A stretch of 44,804 nt of DNA from an uncultured Methanobrevibacter sp. (GTDB lineage Archaea > Methanobacteriota > Methanobacteria > Methanobacteriales > Methanobacteriaceae). A program made the position numbers and the translations under genes. Position 1 is the first letter of the stretch, and each line of letters begins with the position of its first letter. The notes beneath the pieces are model-generated. The model did no database searches. It saw nothing but the letters and a program-made list of their open reading frames with translations, and had not been told where the DNA came from. The stretch spans positions 1 to 44,804 of the forward strand of contig OMVX01000008.1 of assembly GCA_900314605.1 (NCBI GenBank), given 5' to 3'. Shown here piece after piece: positions 36,744-44,804 of the stretch.

Positions 36744-38375
36744 ATGTTATATGAAGAGAATATCACTTTAAAGTCTTTAGATGATATCGATATTAGAGTT
36801 GGTTTAATTTATCCAGATGTTTATGAAAATGTTACTTTATCTACTGGATTTGAACTTTTATATCATATGATAAATGATAGAAATGATTGCTATTGTGAAA
36901 GATTTATTTATCCTCATACAAATAGTTTAGAAACAAAATCCTCTTTAAAAGAATTTGATATATTAAGTTTTACTATACATCATACAGATGCTTATTTTAA
37001 AATAATTGAAATATTGAAAAAAGCTGATATACCTATATTACGTGAAAACAGAACAAATGATGATCCATTAATTATTATAGGAGGTCCAATAACAACATCA
37101 AATCCTGCACCACTCAGTAAATTCATAGATATTTTTTGTATTGGTGAGGGTGAATGTATATTAAATAAGTTAATTGATACTTATAAAAAATTTGAAAACC
37201 CTAAAGAACACTTAAATGAATTTCTAGATATTCAAGGAGTATATATTCCTAAATTTAATAATCATACAAAAATAGCTTTAATTGATAATATGGATGAAAA
37301 ATTTCACAACACCAATCCCATTATTGTTAAAAACGAAGATAATGAAATTGTTAATACTATTAGACTTGATGTTTTAAGGGGTTGTAGTCATGGATGCAGA
37401 TTTTGTATGGCAGGTTATTTATATAAACCTTCACGAGAAACATCTTTGGAAAAACTAATAGAAATTGCTGAGGCAGCACGTGAAAATACAGGTATCAGCT
37501 CAGTATATTTAGTGGGGCCTGATATAGCTGATCATTCTAGATTTCTTGAATTAATTGATGAACTCAATAAAAGAAACTTTAATGTAGGACTTCCATCTAC
37601 AAGGATAGAAAAAATTTCTAGAAATATGTTACAAAATTTAAAAGATTCAGGGACAGATCACTTTGATATAGCGCCAGAATCAATTTATAAAATTAGAAGA
37701 TCAATTAATAAAGATTTTGAGGATGAAAAAATAGATTATGTTATGAAAACTGCATTTGATATTGGTCTTAATTTAAAATTTTTATTCCTAATAGGTTTTC
37801 CACAAGAAACAAATGAAGACATTGTTGATTTATCCAAATATATTAAATCAATTATAAAAACAAGAGATGATTTTGATAAGAATATTGAATTAGATTTCAG
37901 AGTCTCTCCTGTAGTGCCAAAACCAAATACTACTCTTCAATGGCAACATTTTGATATTGATACTATTAATTCTAAAATTGATATATTTTTAGACGAATTA
38001 AATGATTTGAATCTTGAATGTATTGGAGATACTATGATGGGTCGTACTTATACGAATTATTCTATTAATTTGAGATTTGATTTTATTTCAAATGAAGATT
38101 GTTTTAAAGATTATATTCTAAGTTGTGGAAATAGTGAACTTGGAGATTTAATAATGAATGGTAGTTTTAATAGTCCTTTATCTCAATGGGAACAATATGC
38201 TCCAAAATATGATTTTGATGATGTACTACCATGGGATTGTATAGATTTAGGTTATAGAAAGGGTTTTATTAAGGCAGAATATAAAAGAATGCTAAAAAAC
38301 AAGTTAACCTTATGGTGTGTCGAAAATAAATGTTATAATTGTAAAGATAACTGTTTTGAAAATGATTTTATTTAA
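36744..38375 (+). CDS. B12-binding-type radical SAM protein
   Basis: A 543-residue radical SAM enzyme. Residues 15-170 resemble a cobalamin-binding-like N-domain (VGLIYPDVYENV, IIIGGPITTSNPAPLSKFID, GEGE). The radical SAM core follows with CxxxCxxC in RGCSHGCRFCMAGYLYKP near residue 215, then IAPESIYKIRRSINK and LFLIGFPQETNEDI. A cysteine group at the C-terminus (CVENKCYNCKDNC) may bind a further cluster. It resembles archaeal/clostridial TIGR03960-like proteins; the substrate is unknown. Probably translated from a leaderless mRNA. Confidence 0.87.
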   Translation: MLYEENITLKSLDDIDIRVGLIYPDVYENVTLSTGFELLYHMINDRNDCYCERFIYPHTNSLETKSSLKEFDILSFTIHHTDAYFKIIEILKKADIPILRENRTNDDPLIIIGGPITTSNPAPLSKFIDIFCIGEGECILNKLIDTYKKFENPKEHLNEFLDIQGVYIPKFNNHTKIALIDNMDEKFHNTNPIIVKNEDNEIVNTIRLDVLRGCSHGCRFCMAGYLYKPSRETSLEKLIEIAEAARENTGISSVYLVGPDIADHSRFLELIDELNKRNFNVGLPSTRIEKISRNMLQNLKDSGTDHFDIAPESIYKIRRSINKDFEDEKIDYVMKTAFDIGLNLKFLFLIGFPQETNEDIVDLSKYIKSIIKTRDDFDKNIELDFRVSPVVPKPNTTLQWQHFDIDTINSKIDIFLDELNDLNLECIGDTMMGRTYTNYSINLRFDFISNEDCFKDYILSCGNSELGDLIMNGSFNSPLSQWEQYAPKYDFDDVLPWDCIDLGYRKGFIKAEYKRMLKNKLTLWCVENKCYNCKDNCFENDFI

Positions 38376-38735
38376 GTTTATAAATCTCATCAAAATTCAT
38401 TCCAAATTTTAGATATTAACAAAAAATTATAAAAGATAATTTATCATTATAAATTTTTTATTTATAATTATTTTTAATGATTGATTATATTTTTTCTATA
38501 TTTTTTTTAATCTATGGACTTATTTTTTATAAATTTAAAAAATATAATATAATTATCCATAATAGGGTAATTATAATTACATTTAAATATATTAAAGATA
38601 TATGTGTATGTTTTCATTATAGATTATTTTCTTAATTTATCATTATAATTATAATTTATCATGATTTTTACAAAAGTTTTAATATTAAAAAAAAGAAAAT
38701 AAGTATAACTTTAATCAACTTCAAAAGGGATTTTT
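38376..38735 (+). promoter_or_regulatory. Spacer upstream of the CBS regulator with repeated motifs
   Basis: A 360-base AT-rich spacer. AATTTATCATTATAA occurs at 38438-38452 and 38634-38648, and a shorter AATTTATCAT at 38653-38662. ATAATTATCC (38549-38558) and GGGTAATTAT (38565-38574) can form a 10-bp stem with one wobble. These may be operator sites for the regulator encoded next. No ORF was supported. Confidence 0.4.
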
Positions 38736-39638
38736 ATGATTACATCTGTACAAAAGGAAATTTTACAAAATTTAATTAATTTATATCAAACTTCTGCTGG
38801 TAAGTCTATTAAAGGAGAAGAGATTGCTGAGATTATGGGTAGAAATCCTGGAACAATCAGAAATCAAATGCAATCTTTAAGAAGTTTAGGTTATGTTAAA
38901 GGAGTTCCAGGTCCTCGTGGAGGTTATAAACCTACAATAGAGGCTTATCATAATTTAAATATTCCAGTATCAGATAATGATTCTAAAGTTCCTATATATG
39001 TGGATAATGAAAAATTAGAAGGTTTATCTGTTGCTAAAATTGAATTTACCAGTGTTCCACATCCTGCAGAGTGTGAAGCTGCTATTAAAATTTTAGGAAA
39101 TATTAAAACTTTAAATATAGGGGATACAATAAAAATTGGTCCTACACCAGTAAATAACCTGGGAGTTATTGGTAAAATTGTAGGTCGTGATGATACTGAT
39201 AATATTTTACTTGTTGAAACTAATACTATTAGAAGTATTCCTAAAAAAACAGTTAGTGAAATAGGTACTAATAATTTAATTACATTATCACCAGAGAATA
39301 CTATCCGTGAAGCAGCTTCTATATTTGATGAAAACACTATTAATGGTGCACCTATTATTGTTGATAACATTGTTGTTGGAATGTTAACTGTTACAGATTT
39401 AGTTAGAGCTATTTCTCAGAATAATGAAGATTCTACTGTTAGTGATTTTATGTCTGGTAAGGTTGTCAGTGTTAATAAAGATATGCGAATTGCTAATGCT
39501 GTAGAAATCATGTATAAACATAAAATAGGAAGATTAATCATAACCGATGATAATAATAATCCTATAGGCATTGTTACAAGAACAGATCTTATTGAATCAA
39601 TGACTAATCTTAAGAAGTTCCCTATAACTAGTGATTAA
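38736..39638 (+). CDS. Winged-helix plus CBS-domain transcriptional regulator
   Basis: A 300-residue regulator. Residues 1-70 form a winged helix (IKGEEIAEIMGRNPGTIRNQ then LGYVKGVPGPRGGYKPT). A middle domain at 80-165 is of the archaeal HTH-CBS type. Two CBS motifs at about 180-235 (AASIFDENTINGAPIIVDN) and 240-295 (HKIGRLIITDDNNNPIGIVTRTDL) probably bind an adenine nucleotide. This architecture is common in methanogens, and the ligand and regulon are unknown. SD AAGGGAT precedes ATG 38736. Confidence 0.88.
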   Translation: MITSVQKEILQNLINLYQTSAGKSIKGEEIAEIMGRNPGTIRNQMQSLRSLGYVKGVPGPRGGYKPTIEAYHNLNIPVSDNDSKVPIYVDNEKLEGLSVAKIEFTSVPHPAECEAAIKILGNIKTLNIGDTIKIGPTPVNNLGVIGKIVGRDDTDNILLVETNTIRSIPKKTVSEIGTNNLITLSPENTIREAASIFDENTINGAPIIVDNIVVGMLTVTDLVRAISQNNEDSTVSDFMSGKVVSVNKDMRIANAVEIMYKHKIGRLIITDDNNNPIGIVTRTDLIESMTNLKKFPITSD

Positions 39639-39732
39639 AGACTAATTTCTTTTTTTTTCAAATCAAATTTTTATTAAATATATTTAATTTATTTTTTTAG
39701 GGATAATTTTTATTTATTAATAAAAAGGATAA

Positions 39733-41469
39733 TTACTTTAATATAAGTTTATCTTTTGCTAATTGCCGTATTTCTGGGAATTCATTATCATCATCTGCAA
39801 TTTCTTGTAATATTTCTTTATCATCACTTAACTCTACAACTACTTTATGTGTTTCAAAGTTTTCTTGACTTAATGCTAGTGTTAAAGTTTTATCTTTACC
39901 TTCTTTAGAAACATCATTTACCATTTCTTTAAATTTAGAGATTTGTTCTCTACAAAGCTTTTGATTTTCTTTAATTTGAGCTAAATCTTTTTCGGATGTT
40001 TTTCCTTTTTGGTGATATTCTTCTTCTAATTCCATGTAGTGTCTTAAAGTTTTTTCATAAGGTATAAGTAATGTATCCATAAAGAATTTTTTATTTTCAA
40101 TATATTCGTTTAGGGGTACGTTTTGATTTTTACTTTCTTTATATGTGTCATAGAATAATTTGGAGTCTGTAGTATTATTTAAAATATCATGTAATACTTC
40201 TTTTATATTACCTATTTTTTCATTAGCTATTACACGAATTTCCCAGACAGAATCATTTTCACCTATTTCTTTAAGTATTTTCTCATCACTAATTTTATCA
40301 ACTATGACTTTTCTAATATTTGCATTTTTTGTATCTTCATAAATATGCTTTAATTTTTCATTGTTTGATATTTTTTCTATAATACCTACTTTAACCTTAT
40401 AAGAATCATTTGCTTTATATAAATCATATATTAAATCTTCATTATCCAAATTATTTATTATTACCACTTGAATGTTTTCATTATTAGTTTTTTCATAAAT
40501 TTGTGTTAGAGATTCTTCTGATTCAATTCTTGGTGCAATAGTTTCTATGACCTTATCATCATTTGTTTCAAGTGCGATTTTTAACAGTAAATCAGGATTA
40601 GAAATTTTTTCAATTATACTATTTTTAAAGTCACTTTTTTCAGCTTCTATAGCTATATCATATAATATTTCTTCATCTTCAATTTTTTCAAGTGCAACAT
40701 AAGCCATATCATTATCTTTATTTTTAATAGCAATTTCTTTTAATGCTTTAAGATTATAAATCTTAGTAGTTGCAAGACCTCTTGAATTTAAACATTTACT
40801 GTTTAATGCAATATTTATTAATTTTTCTTCATCTTTAATCTTTTCAAGTGCTATAATACCAATATCTGCATTATCATCTTTAATTGCAATTTTTTCCAAT
40901 ATATCTTCATTTTTTATTAATTCTGTTGTTATGAAACGAGTTTTAACACATTTACTATTTAAAGCTATACAATAAATATCCTCTATTGATGTTATATGGC
41001 TTAATGCAAATTTACCTACAGTAAAATCTTTATCTTGTATTGCAGCTTTTTTATATATGTTTTCATCATTTATTTTTGATAGAGCTATATTACGTATTGA
41101 AGGGTCAGAATCTTCAAATGCCACTTTTTTAAGAGTAGGTATGTTATGGATTTTAGAGAGGGATATTTTTCTTAATTCCGCATTTGTTGAGTTTAAAGTA
41201 AATTTATTTAGTAATTCTATATTTTTTATTTTTCTTATAGCATATAATCCATTATCTAAATTAGGATCATTATATGCAATTTCAAGGTATCCATAATCAT
41301 CAGAACCAATCCTCATATATGCTGCACTTCTAACCTGCCAGGAGGGATCCTTATGAGCTATTTCTACAAGTTTTTCTAAAGTTAAATCTCCATTTTCTAC
41401 CATTTCCAATCTTTGTTCAATTGAATCACTGTAAATTCCTTTTTTATTAAATTTATCCATAAAACCCAT
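39733..41469 (-). CDS. HEAT-like repeat protein of unknown function
   Basis: A 578-residue, cytoplasmic, charged protein without signal or membrane segments. From about residue 20 to 440 it consists of repeats of roughly 25-30 residues, each with a pattern like L.[KE]IA..D.D..[IV]...AL.KI.DE..L (for example IALEKIKDEEKLINIALNS). These form alpha-alpha HEAT or LRV-like solenoids. A helical, probably coiled segment lies at 450-520 (KGKTSEKDLAQIKENQKL), then one more repeat. It is probably a protein-binding scaffold. ATG 41469 has CGTGAT three bases upstream; a TTG at 41511 is in frame but has no SD. Confidence 0.8.
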   Translation of the reverse strand: MGFMDKFNKKGIYSDSIEQRLEMVENGDLTLEKLVEIAHKDPSWQVRSAAYMRIGSDDYGYLEIAYNDPNLDNGLYAIRKIKNIELLNKFTLNSTNAELRKISLSKIHNIPTLKKVAFEDSDPSIRNIALSKINDENIYKKAAIQDKDFTVGKFALSHITSIEDIYCIALNSKCVKTRFITTELIKNEDILEKIAIKDDNADIGIIALEKIKDEEKLINIALNSKCLNSRGLATTKIYNLKALKEIAIKNKDNDMAYVALEKIEDEEILYDIAIEAEKSDFKNSIIEKISNPDLLLKIALETNDDKVIETIAPRIESEESLTQIYEKTNNENIQVVIINNLDNEDLIYDLYKANDSYKVKVGIIEKISNNEKLKHIYEDTKNANIRKVIVDKISDEKILKEIGENDSVWEIRVIANEKIGNIKEVLHDILNNTTDSKLFYDTYKESKNQNVPLNEYIENKKFFMDTLLIPYEKTLRHYMELEEEYHQKGKTSEKDLAQIKENQKLCREQISKFKEMVNDVSKEGKDKTLTLALSQENFETHKVVVELSDDKEILQEIADDDNEFPEIRQLAKDKLILK

Positions 41470-42018
41470 ATTATCACGAAAATAATTAAATTTTTCAAAT
41501 TTGTAATTCAATAAATCTTTATTTTAAAGAATTTATATCCTTTTTAAAAACTTATTTAATAAATTAATTAATTTGAATAGTTTATATCCAAATTATCTGT
41601 TTCTTCTTAATTTAAAAACTAATAATAAAAAAAATAAATTATTGTATTTATTTACTATATATATAATAATATATATAAATTTTTTATTTCTTAATTTTGG
41701 CAATTTCAAAAACTTGAGTGATAAAATTTATTTCAATTTTTTCACCTTAAAAAATTTGGTTTAACAAGTCCAAACATACTCAAGAGCTTTAATTTTTATA
41801 TTACACAAATAATATATATGTTTCACTTAATATATTAAGTAATAGTTTTTTAAATTAAAAATAAATAATAAATCGACTGAAAATTTTTGAGTTGTATATT
41901 TGTAAAAATTAAAATCACTTCAGTTTTTGAAAATGCCCTAATTTTTATATTTCTTCTAAATTTAGGATTTATCTCAATTATTCTTAATTAAATTATAATC
42001 ATTTTGTTTTTAAGATTT
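41470..42018. other. Intergenic region with a 16-base perfect palindrome
   Basis: A 549-base AT-rich spacer between two minus-strand genes. ACTTAATATATTAAGT at 41825-41840 is a perfect palindrome. A short hydrophobic open frame at 41573-41764 on the plus strand lacks an SD and looks like chance. The rest is featureless. Confidence 0.4.
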
Positions 42019-42969
42019 TTAAATTTTGGATTGGTTATTTCTCTTTTGGAATAACTTAATTATTATAGGATATATTAACATTATAAAAATCATCACAACA
42101 AAGAATTGTAAAAATCCTCCAAGAGGGTCATCTCCTAATAAGGGACTTAAACATTTTTTAATAATTATCAATGGTATTAATCCACATATAAACCTTAATA
42201 TTTTTCTTTTGAGAGTACCTTCTGTTGAAAACTTAATGTATCTTCTTTCGATTGGCCAGCTTAAAAAGACACCTACTCCTAATCCAACATATTTAAATGT
42301 ATCTATGGTCATAATTGCAGGATCTACAATCAATTTTCCTGCAGAATTATAATCTAATGGGTATGATTTTGTCATTGTATAAATTAATATTAAAATTCCT
42401 ATTATTATAGCAACACTAGAAATGATAATATTTAAATTAGGTTTTTCATCCAGCATATCATATAATTTTGAAAAGAATACTAATATTATCAATGTAAATA
42501 TGATTGCAAATGATACATCTATTATTGTATGTACACCTAAATAAATACGACTAAATCCTACTAATAATATTCCTGCTATTAAAATAATTTTCAATGCTTT
42601 AGAAAGATGCCCTCTTAAAACTAACCCACCAAATAAGTTTGTTGCATTTGTAGTATGTCCACTTGGAAATGAATATCCTGTCGCAGTAGGTATAGCTTCT
42701 TTAACCGGATGTACTCTGGGGTCAAGTATCCATGGACGATATATACAAGCAATTATCTTCACAAAGCCATTAACAAAGTATGCAGCACCTTGAGATATAA
42801 ATAGGTATTCACCTAATTTTTTATCAATACACCAATAAATTAGAATTGTAATTATAACAAGATATTGTTCTGCTAAAAAAGAACAATAAAGAAAAATAGG
42901 ATTTAAAATACCGCCAGTACTTTCTCTTATAAACTGTAAAAATAATATGGGGTCTATTAAAATGTTAAT
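42019..42969 (-). CDS. PAP2-family membrane phosphatase, probable ATT start
   Basis: A 316-residue multi-helix membrane phosphatase. The full active-site triad of motifs is present: K-x6-RP (KIIACIYRP), PSGH (GYSFPSGHTT) and SR-x5-H-x3-D (SRIYLGVHTIID). The family acts on lipid phosphates such as undecaprenyl/dolichyl diphosphate or phosphatidate. The first ordinary start is GTG 42762, which would begin exactly at the catalytic Lys region and lose a hydrophobic N-terminus. The same frame stays open 69 codons further, encoding DPILFLQFIRESTGGILNP, to ATT 42969-42967, three bases after a TGTGAT SD. I therefore extend it to the ATT. Confidence 0.82.
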   Translation of the reverse strand: MNILIDPILFLQFIRESTGGILNPIFLYCSFLAEQYLVIITILIYWCIDKKLGEYLFISQGAAYFVNGFVKIIACIYRPWILDPRVHPVKEAIPTATGYSFPSGHTTNATNLFGGLVLRGHLSKALKIILIAGILLVGFSRIYLGVHTIIDVSFAIIFTLIILVFFSKLYDMLDEKPNLNIIISSVAIIIGILILIYTMTKSYPLDYNSAGKLIVDPAIMTIDTFKYVGLGVGVFLSWPIERRYIKFSTEGTLKRKILRFICGLIPLIIIKKCLSPLLGDDPLGGFLQFFVVMIFIMLIYPIIIKLFQKRNNQSKI

Positions 42970-43215
42970 ATTATCACACCATTAACACGTTTATTTTTTT
43001 ATTATTATTTTACCCTTTTTAAATATATAAGTTGTATTGAATATAATACACTAATTATATTATTTATAAATTAATTTTTTTCATTAATTTTAAGAGTAAT
43101 TTTTAAAAAATTTTTAGTCTACCAATATGTGATGTTTTTATATAAGTGTAATCTTAATATATTATTAATTAAATTTCTATTTTTTTATTTAATTATTGTA
43201 TTATAAAGTGATATG

Positions 43216-44214
43216 ATGGTTGATAATAGTTTAAATAATATCTCTACAAATTTTAATTCTAAATTAAAAGACCATAAAGTTAAACAAATTGATTTAAAAA
43301 ATCAAATGACAGTAAATGAACTTATTAATCAATTTGATTCATCTGGAGTATTAGGTTCAGGACGAGTATCAAGAGCTCGAAATTTACTTATAGAAATGAT
43401 TAATGATGATAATATGGAAATATTCTTATCTGTTGCAGGACCAATGGTTCCAGGAGGTCTTAGAAATATCATATCTAATATGATTCGTCAAAAACAAATT
43501 CGCACTCTAATTACAAGTGGTGCTAATTTAACTCATGATCTTGTTGAGGCTTTTGGTGGAAGACATTATAAAGACTTTGGGTTTAATGATGAACAATTAA
43601 ATGATTCAGGTATTGGTCGAATTGCAGATGTTTATACTCAAGCAGGAGATTTTGAAATTTTTGAAGAGAAATTCACAGAAATATTAGAGAAAATCTCTAA
43701 TAAATATAATAACCCTAAAGATAAAAGTATTATTTCTGTTGAAAAATTATTATATGAAATTGGAATGCTTATAGATGATGAAAATTCTATAATTAGACTT
43801 GCTGCAATAAATGGGGTTTCAATTTTTTCTCCGGGGATTATTGATAGTATGATTGGTCTACAATTATTTATTTTCTGTCAAGATCATGATCTTCATTTAG
43901 ATGTTGTTGCAGATATGCATCATTTATCTGATATAGTTTTTGAAAAAGAGAAGGTTGGAGCTATTATGTTGGGAGGAGGTATTCCTAAACATTATACATT
44001 AGCTAGTAATCTTCTTAAAGGAGGTATTGATGCTGGTTTTCAGATTACTATGGATAGAGCTGAAACTGGCAGTTTAAGTGGTGCACCACTTGAAGAAGCA
44101 ATTAGCTGGTCTAAAGCTAAACATAAATCCAATCTTGTAACAGTTATTGGTGATACGACTATTCTTTTCCCATTAATATATGCTGGTGCAATGGACCATT
44201 TTAAACAAATTTAA
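43216..44214 (+). CDS. dys: Deoxyhypusine synthase
   Basis: A 332-residue NAD-dependent enzyme that transfers a butylamine group from spermidine to a lysine of aIF5A. Seen are TSGANLTHDLVEAFGG, MLGGGIPKH near residue 256 and the catalytic stretch SGAPLEEAISWSKAK, in which the Lys of SWSK corresponds to the active-site lysine of the family. Two adjacent ATGs exist. 43216 is chosen because GTGAT then sits three bases upstream, the spacing used by other genes here. Confidence 0.93.
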   Translation: MVDNSLNNISTNFNSKLKDHKVKQIDLKNQMTVNELINQFDSSGVLGSGRVSRARNLLIEMINDDNMEIFLSVAGPMVPGGLRNIISNMIRQKQIRTLITSGANLTHDLVEAFGGRHYKDFGFNDEQLNDSGIGRIADVYTQAGDFEIFEEKFTEILEKISNKYNNPKDKSIISVEKLLYEIGMLIDDENSIIRLAAINGVSIFSPGIIDSMIGLQLFIFCQDHDLHLDVVADMHHLSDIVFEKEKVGAIMLGGGIPKHYTLASNLLKGGIDAGFQITMDRAETGSLSGAPLEEAISWSKAKHKSNLVTVIGDTTILFPLIYAGAMDHFKQI

Positions 44215-44804
44215 TTTAATTAATAATATAAAATCAATTTTTTTTATTTATACTTTTAGAAATACTTGTAAAATAAGTGAATATTTTGTTTTATGATAGT
44301 TCATAATCTACATTTCATTCATTGTTTTTTTTTCTTAATATTTACTTTATTATAGCTATTTACAAGTCATATTATTTTTTTTTAATATAATAATATATAT
44401 TCAAATTATTATTTAATGATTTTTTTTTCAACCTTATTTTTAAACTACTAACATGTTTTTTTATTATTTAATAAAAATTAATATATTTAATAGACTGATT
44501 CTTTATTAACAAATCAGGGTAAATTATCTTTTTTATATAATTTAGGATAGTTTCTATTTATTTCTTGAAATTTTTTAATGATTGCTCTAAATAATATTTT
44601 TTTTTTTTTAATTTAGTTTTATCCTTTTTTTCACTTTATTTTTTTGAATTTTGAATTTTAAATAAACAGTTAGGGGCTGTAAAAAATTTAACTGATAAAC
44701 CCTCGATTAACTTAAAAAAATATATGCTTATTTTAATTTACACTTGAAATTGTTCTATGAGTTAAAATAGAATTTAATTTATTACAAATCCTTTAATAAC
44801 GATT
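44215..44804. other. Gene-free AT-rich end of the window
   Basis: A 590-base stretch of AT-rich sequence with long T runs. I see no ORF, RNA gene or convincing promoter. It may contain the terminator of dys and the 5' region of a gene beyond the edge. Confidence 0.4.

Noticed and set aside
38948-39370. 140-residue minus-strand ORF inside the CBS regulator
   Set aside because: Antisense shadow of a well-supported regulator; hydrophobic composition follows from the complementary codons.
41573-41764. 63-residue plus-strand ORF
   Set aside because: No SD, low-complexity Asn/Phe/Leu composition from AT-rich DNA, and no family resemblance.
44670-44720. Insertion-sequence end near AGGGGCTGTAAAAAATTT
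   Set aside because: No matching inverted partner or transposase is visible within the window.

Overview
The window comes from a methanogenic archaeon of the order Methanobacteriales. Its very low GC content, its ribosomal and translation-factor set, and its Methanobrevibacter/Methanosphaera-style adhesin-like protein point to that pair of genera; the genus itself is not proven. Archaeal markers include aIF5B, aIF2-gamma, S6e, S24e, S27ae, S28e, L7Ae, L24e, RpoE1/Spt4, GTP-dependent dephospho-CoA kinase, deoxyhypusine synthase, geranylgeranyl reductase and the F430 enzyme CfbC. Starts are mostly ATG, GTG or TTG behind either a GGAGG-type or a GTGAT-type Shine-Dalgarno (SD) sequence.

Layout. 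1-8000: a dense information-processing cluster (L7Ae, S28e, L24e, Ndk, aIF5B, S6e, aIF2-gamma, PIN protein, RpoE1, Spt4, dephospho-CoA kinase, S24e, S27ae). A kink-turn-like hairpin sits just before the L7Ae ribosome binding site. 8200-11170: ArgH, a zinc-ribbon protein, tRNA-Thr(CGT) and a KH/PP-loop ATPase. 11600-14960: a hexapeptide acyltransferase, a ferredoxin plus geranylgeranyl reductase pair (lipid saturation) and GalE. 15200-22100: a coiled-coil protein with a degenerate TOPRIM-like domain, PurF, a U32 protein coupled to CfbC, a GIY-YIG-like protein, a DUF371 protein and tRNA-Leu(GAG). 22300-26730: a MATE transporter, then GalU, an SDR epimerase and a GT2 glycosyltransferase (sugar-nucleotide and surface-glycan supply).

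26850-35020 looks accessory. It holds a SPASM-type radical SAM enzyme, a short intergenic repeat cluster, a truncated TFIIS-like zinc ribbon and about 1.2 kb of decayed genes. These are followed by a probable three-gene operon: two tandem receiver plus degenerate GGDEF-like proteins directly upstream of a 1072-residue secreted beta-helix adhesin. This operon is the most interesting part of the window. GGDEF-type domains are rare in Archaea, and the layout resembles bacterial second-messenger control of adhesins.

35100-44800: a second MATE transporter, a probably leaderless radical SAM gene, a winged-helix/CBS regulator, a HEAT-like repeat protein, a PAP2 phosphatase whose reading frame runs upstream of any ATG/GTG/TTG to an ATT behind a good ribosome binding site, and deoxyhypusine synthase. 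No CRISPR array, complete insertion sequence or rRNA gene was seen.
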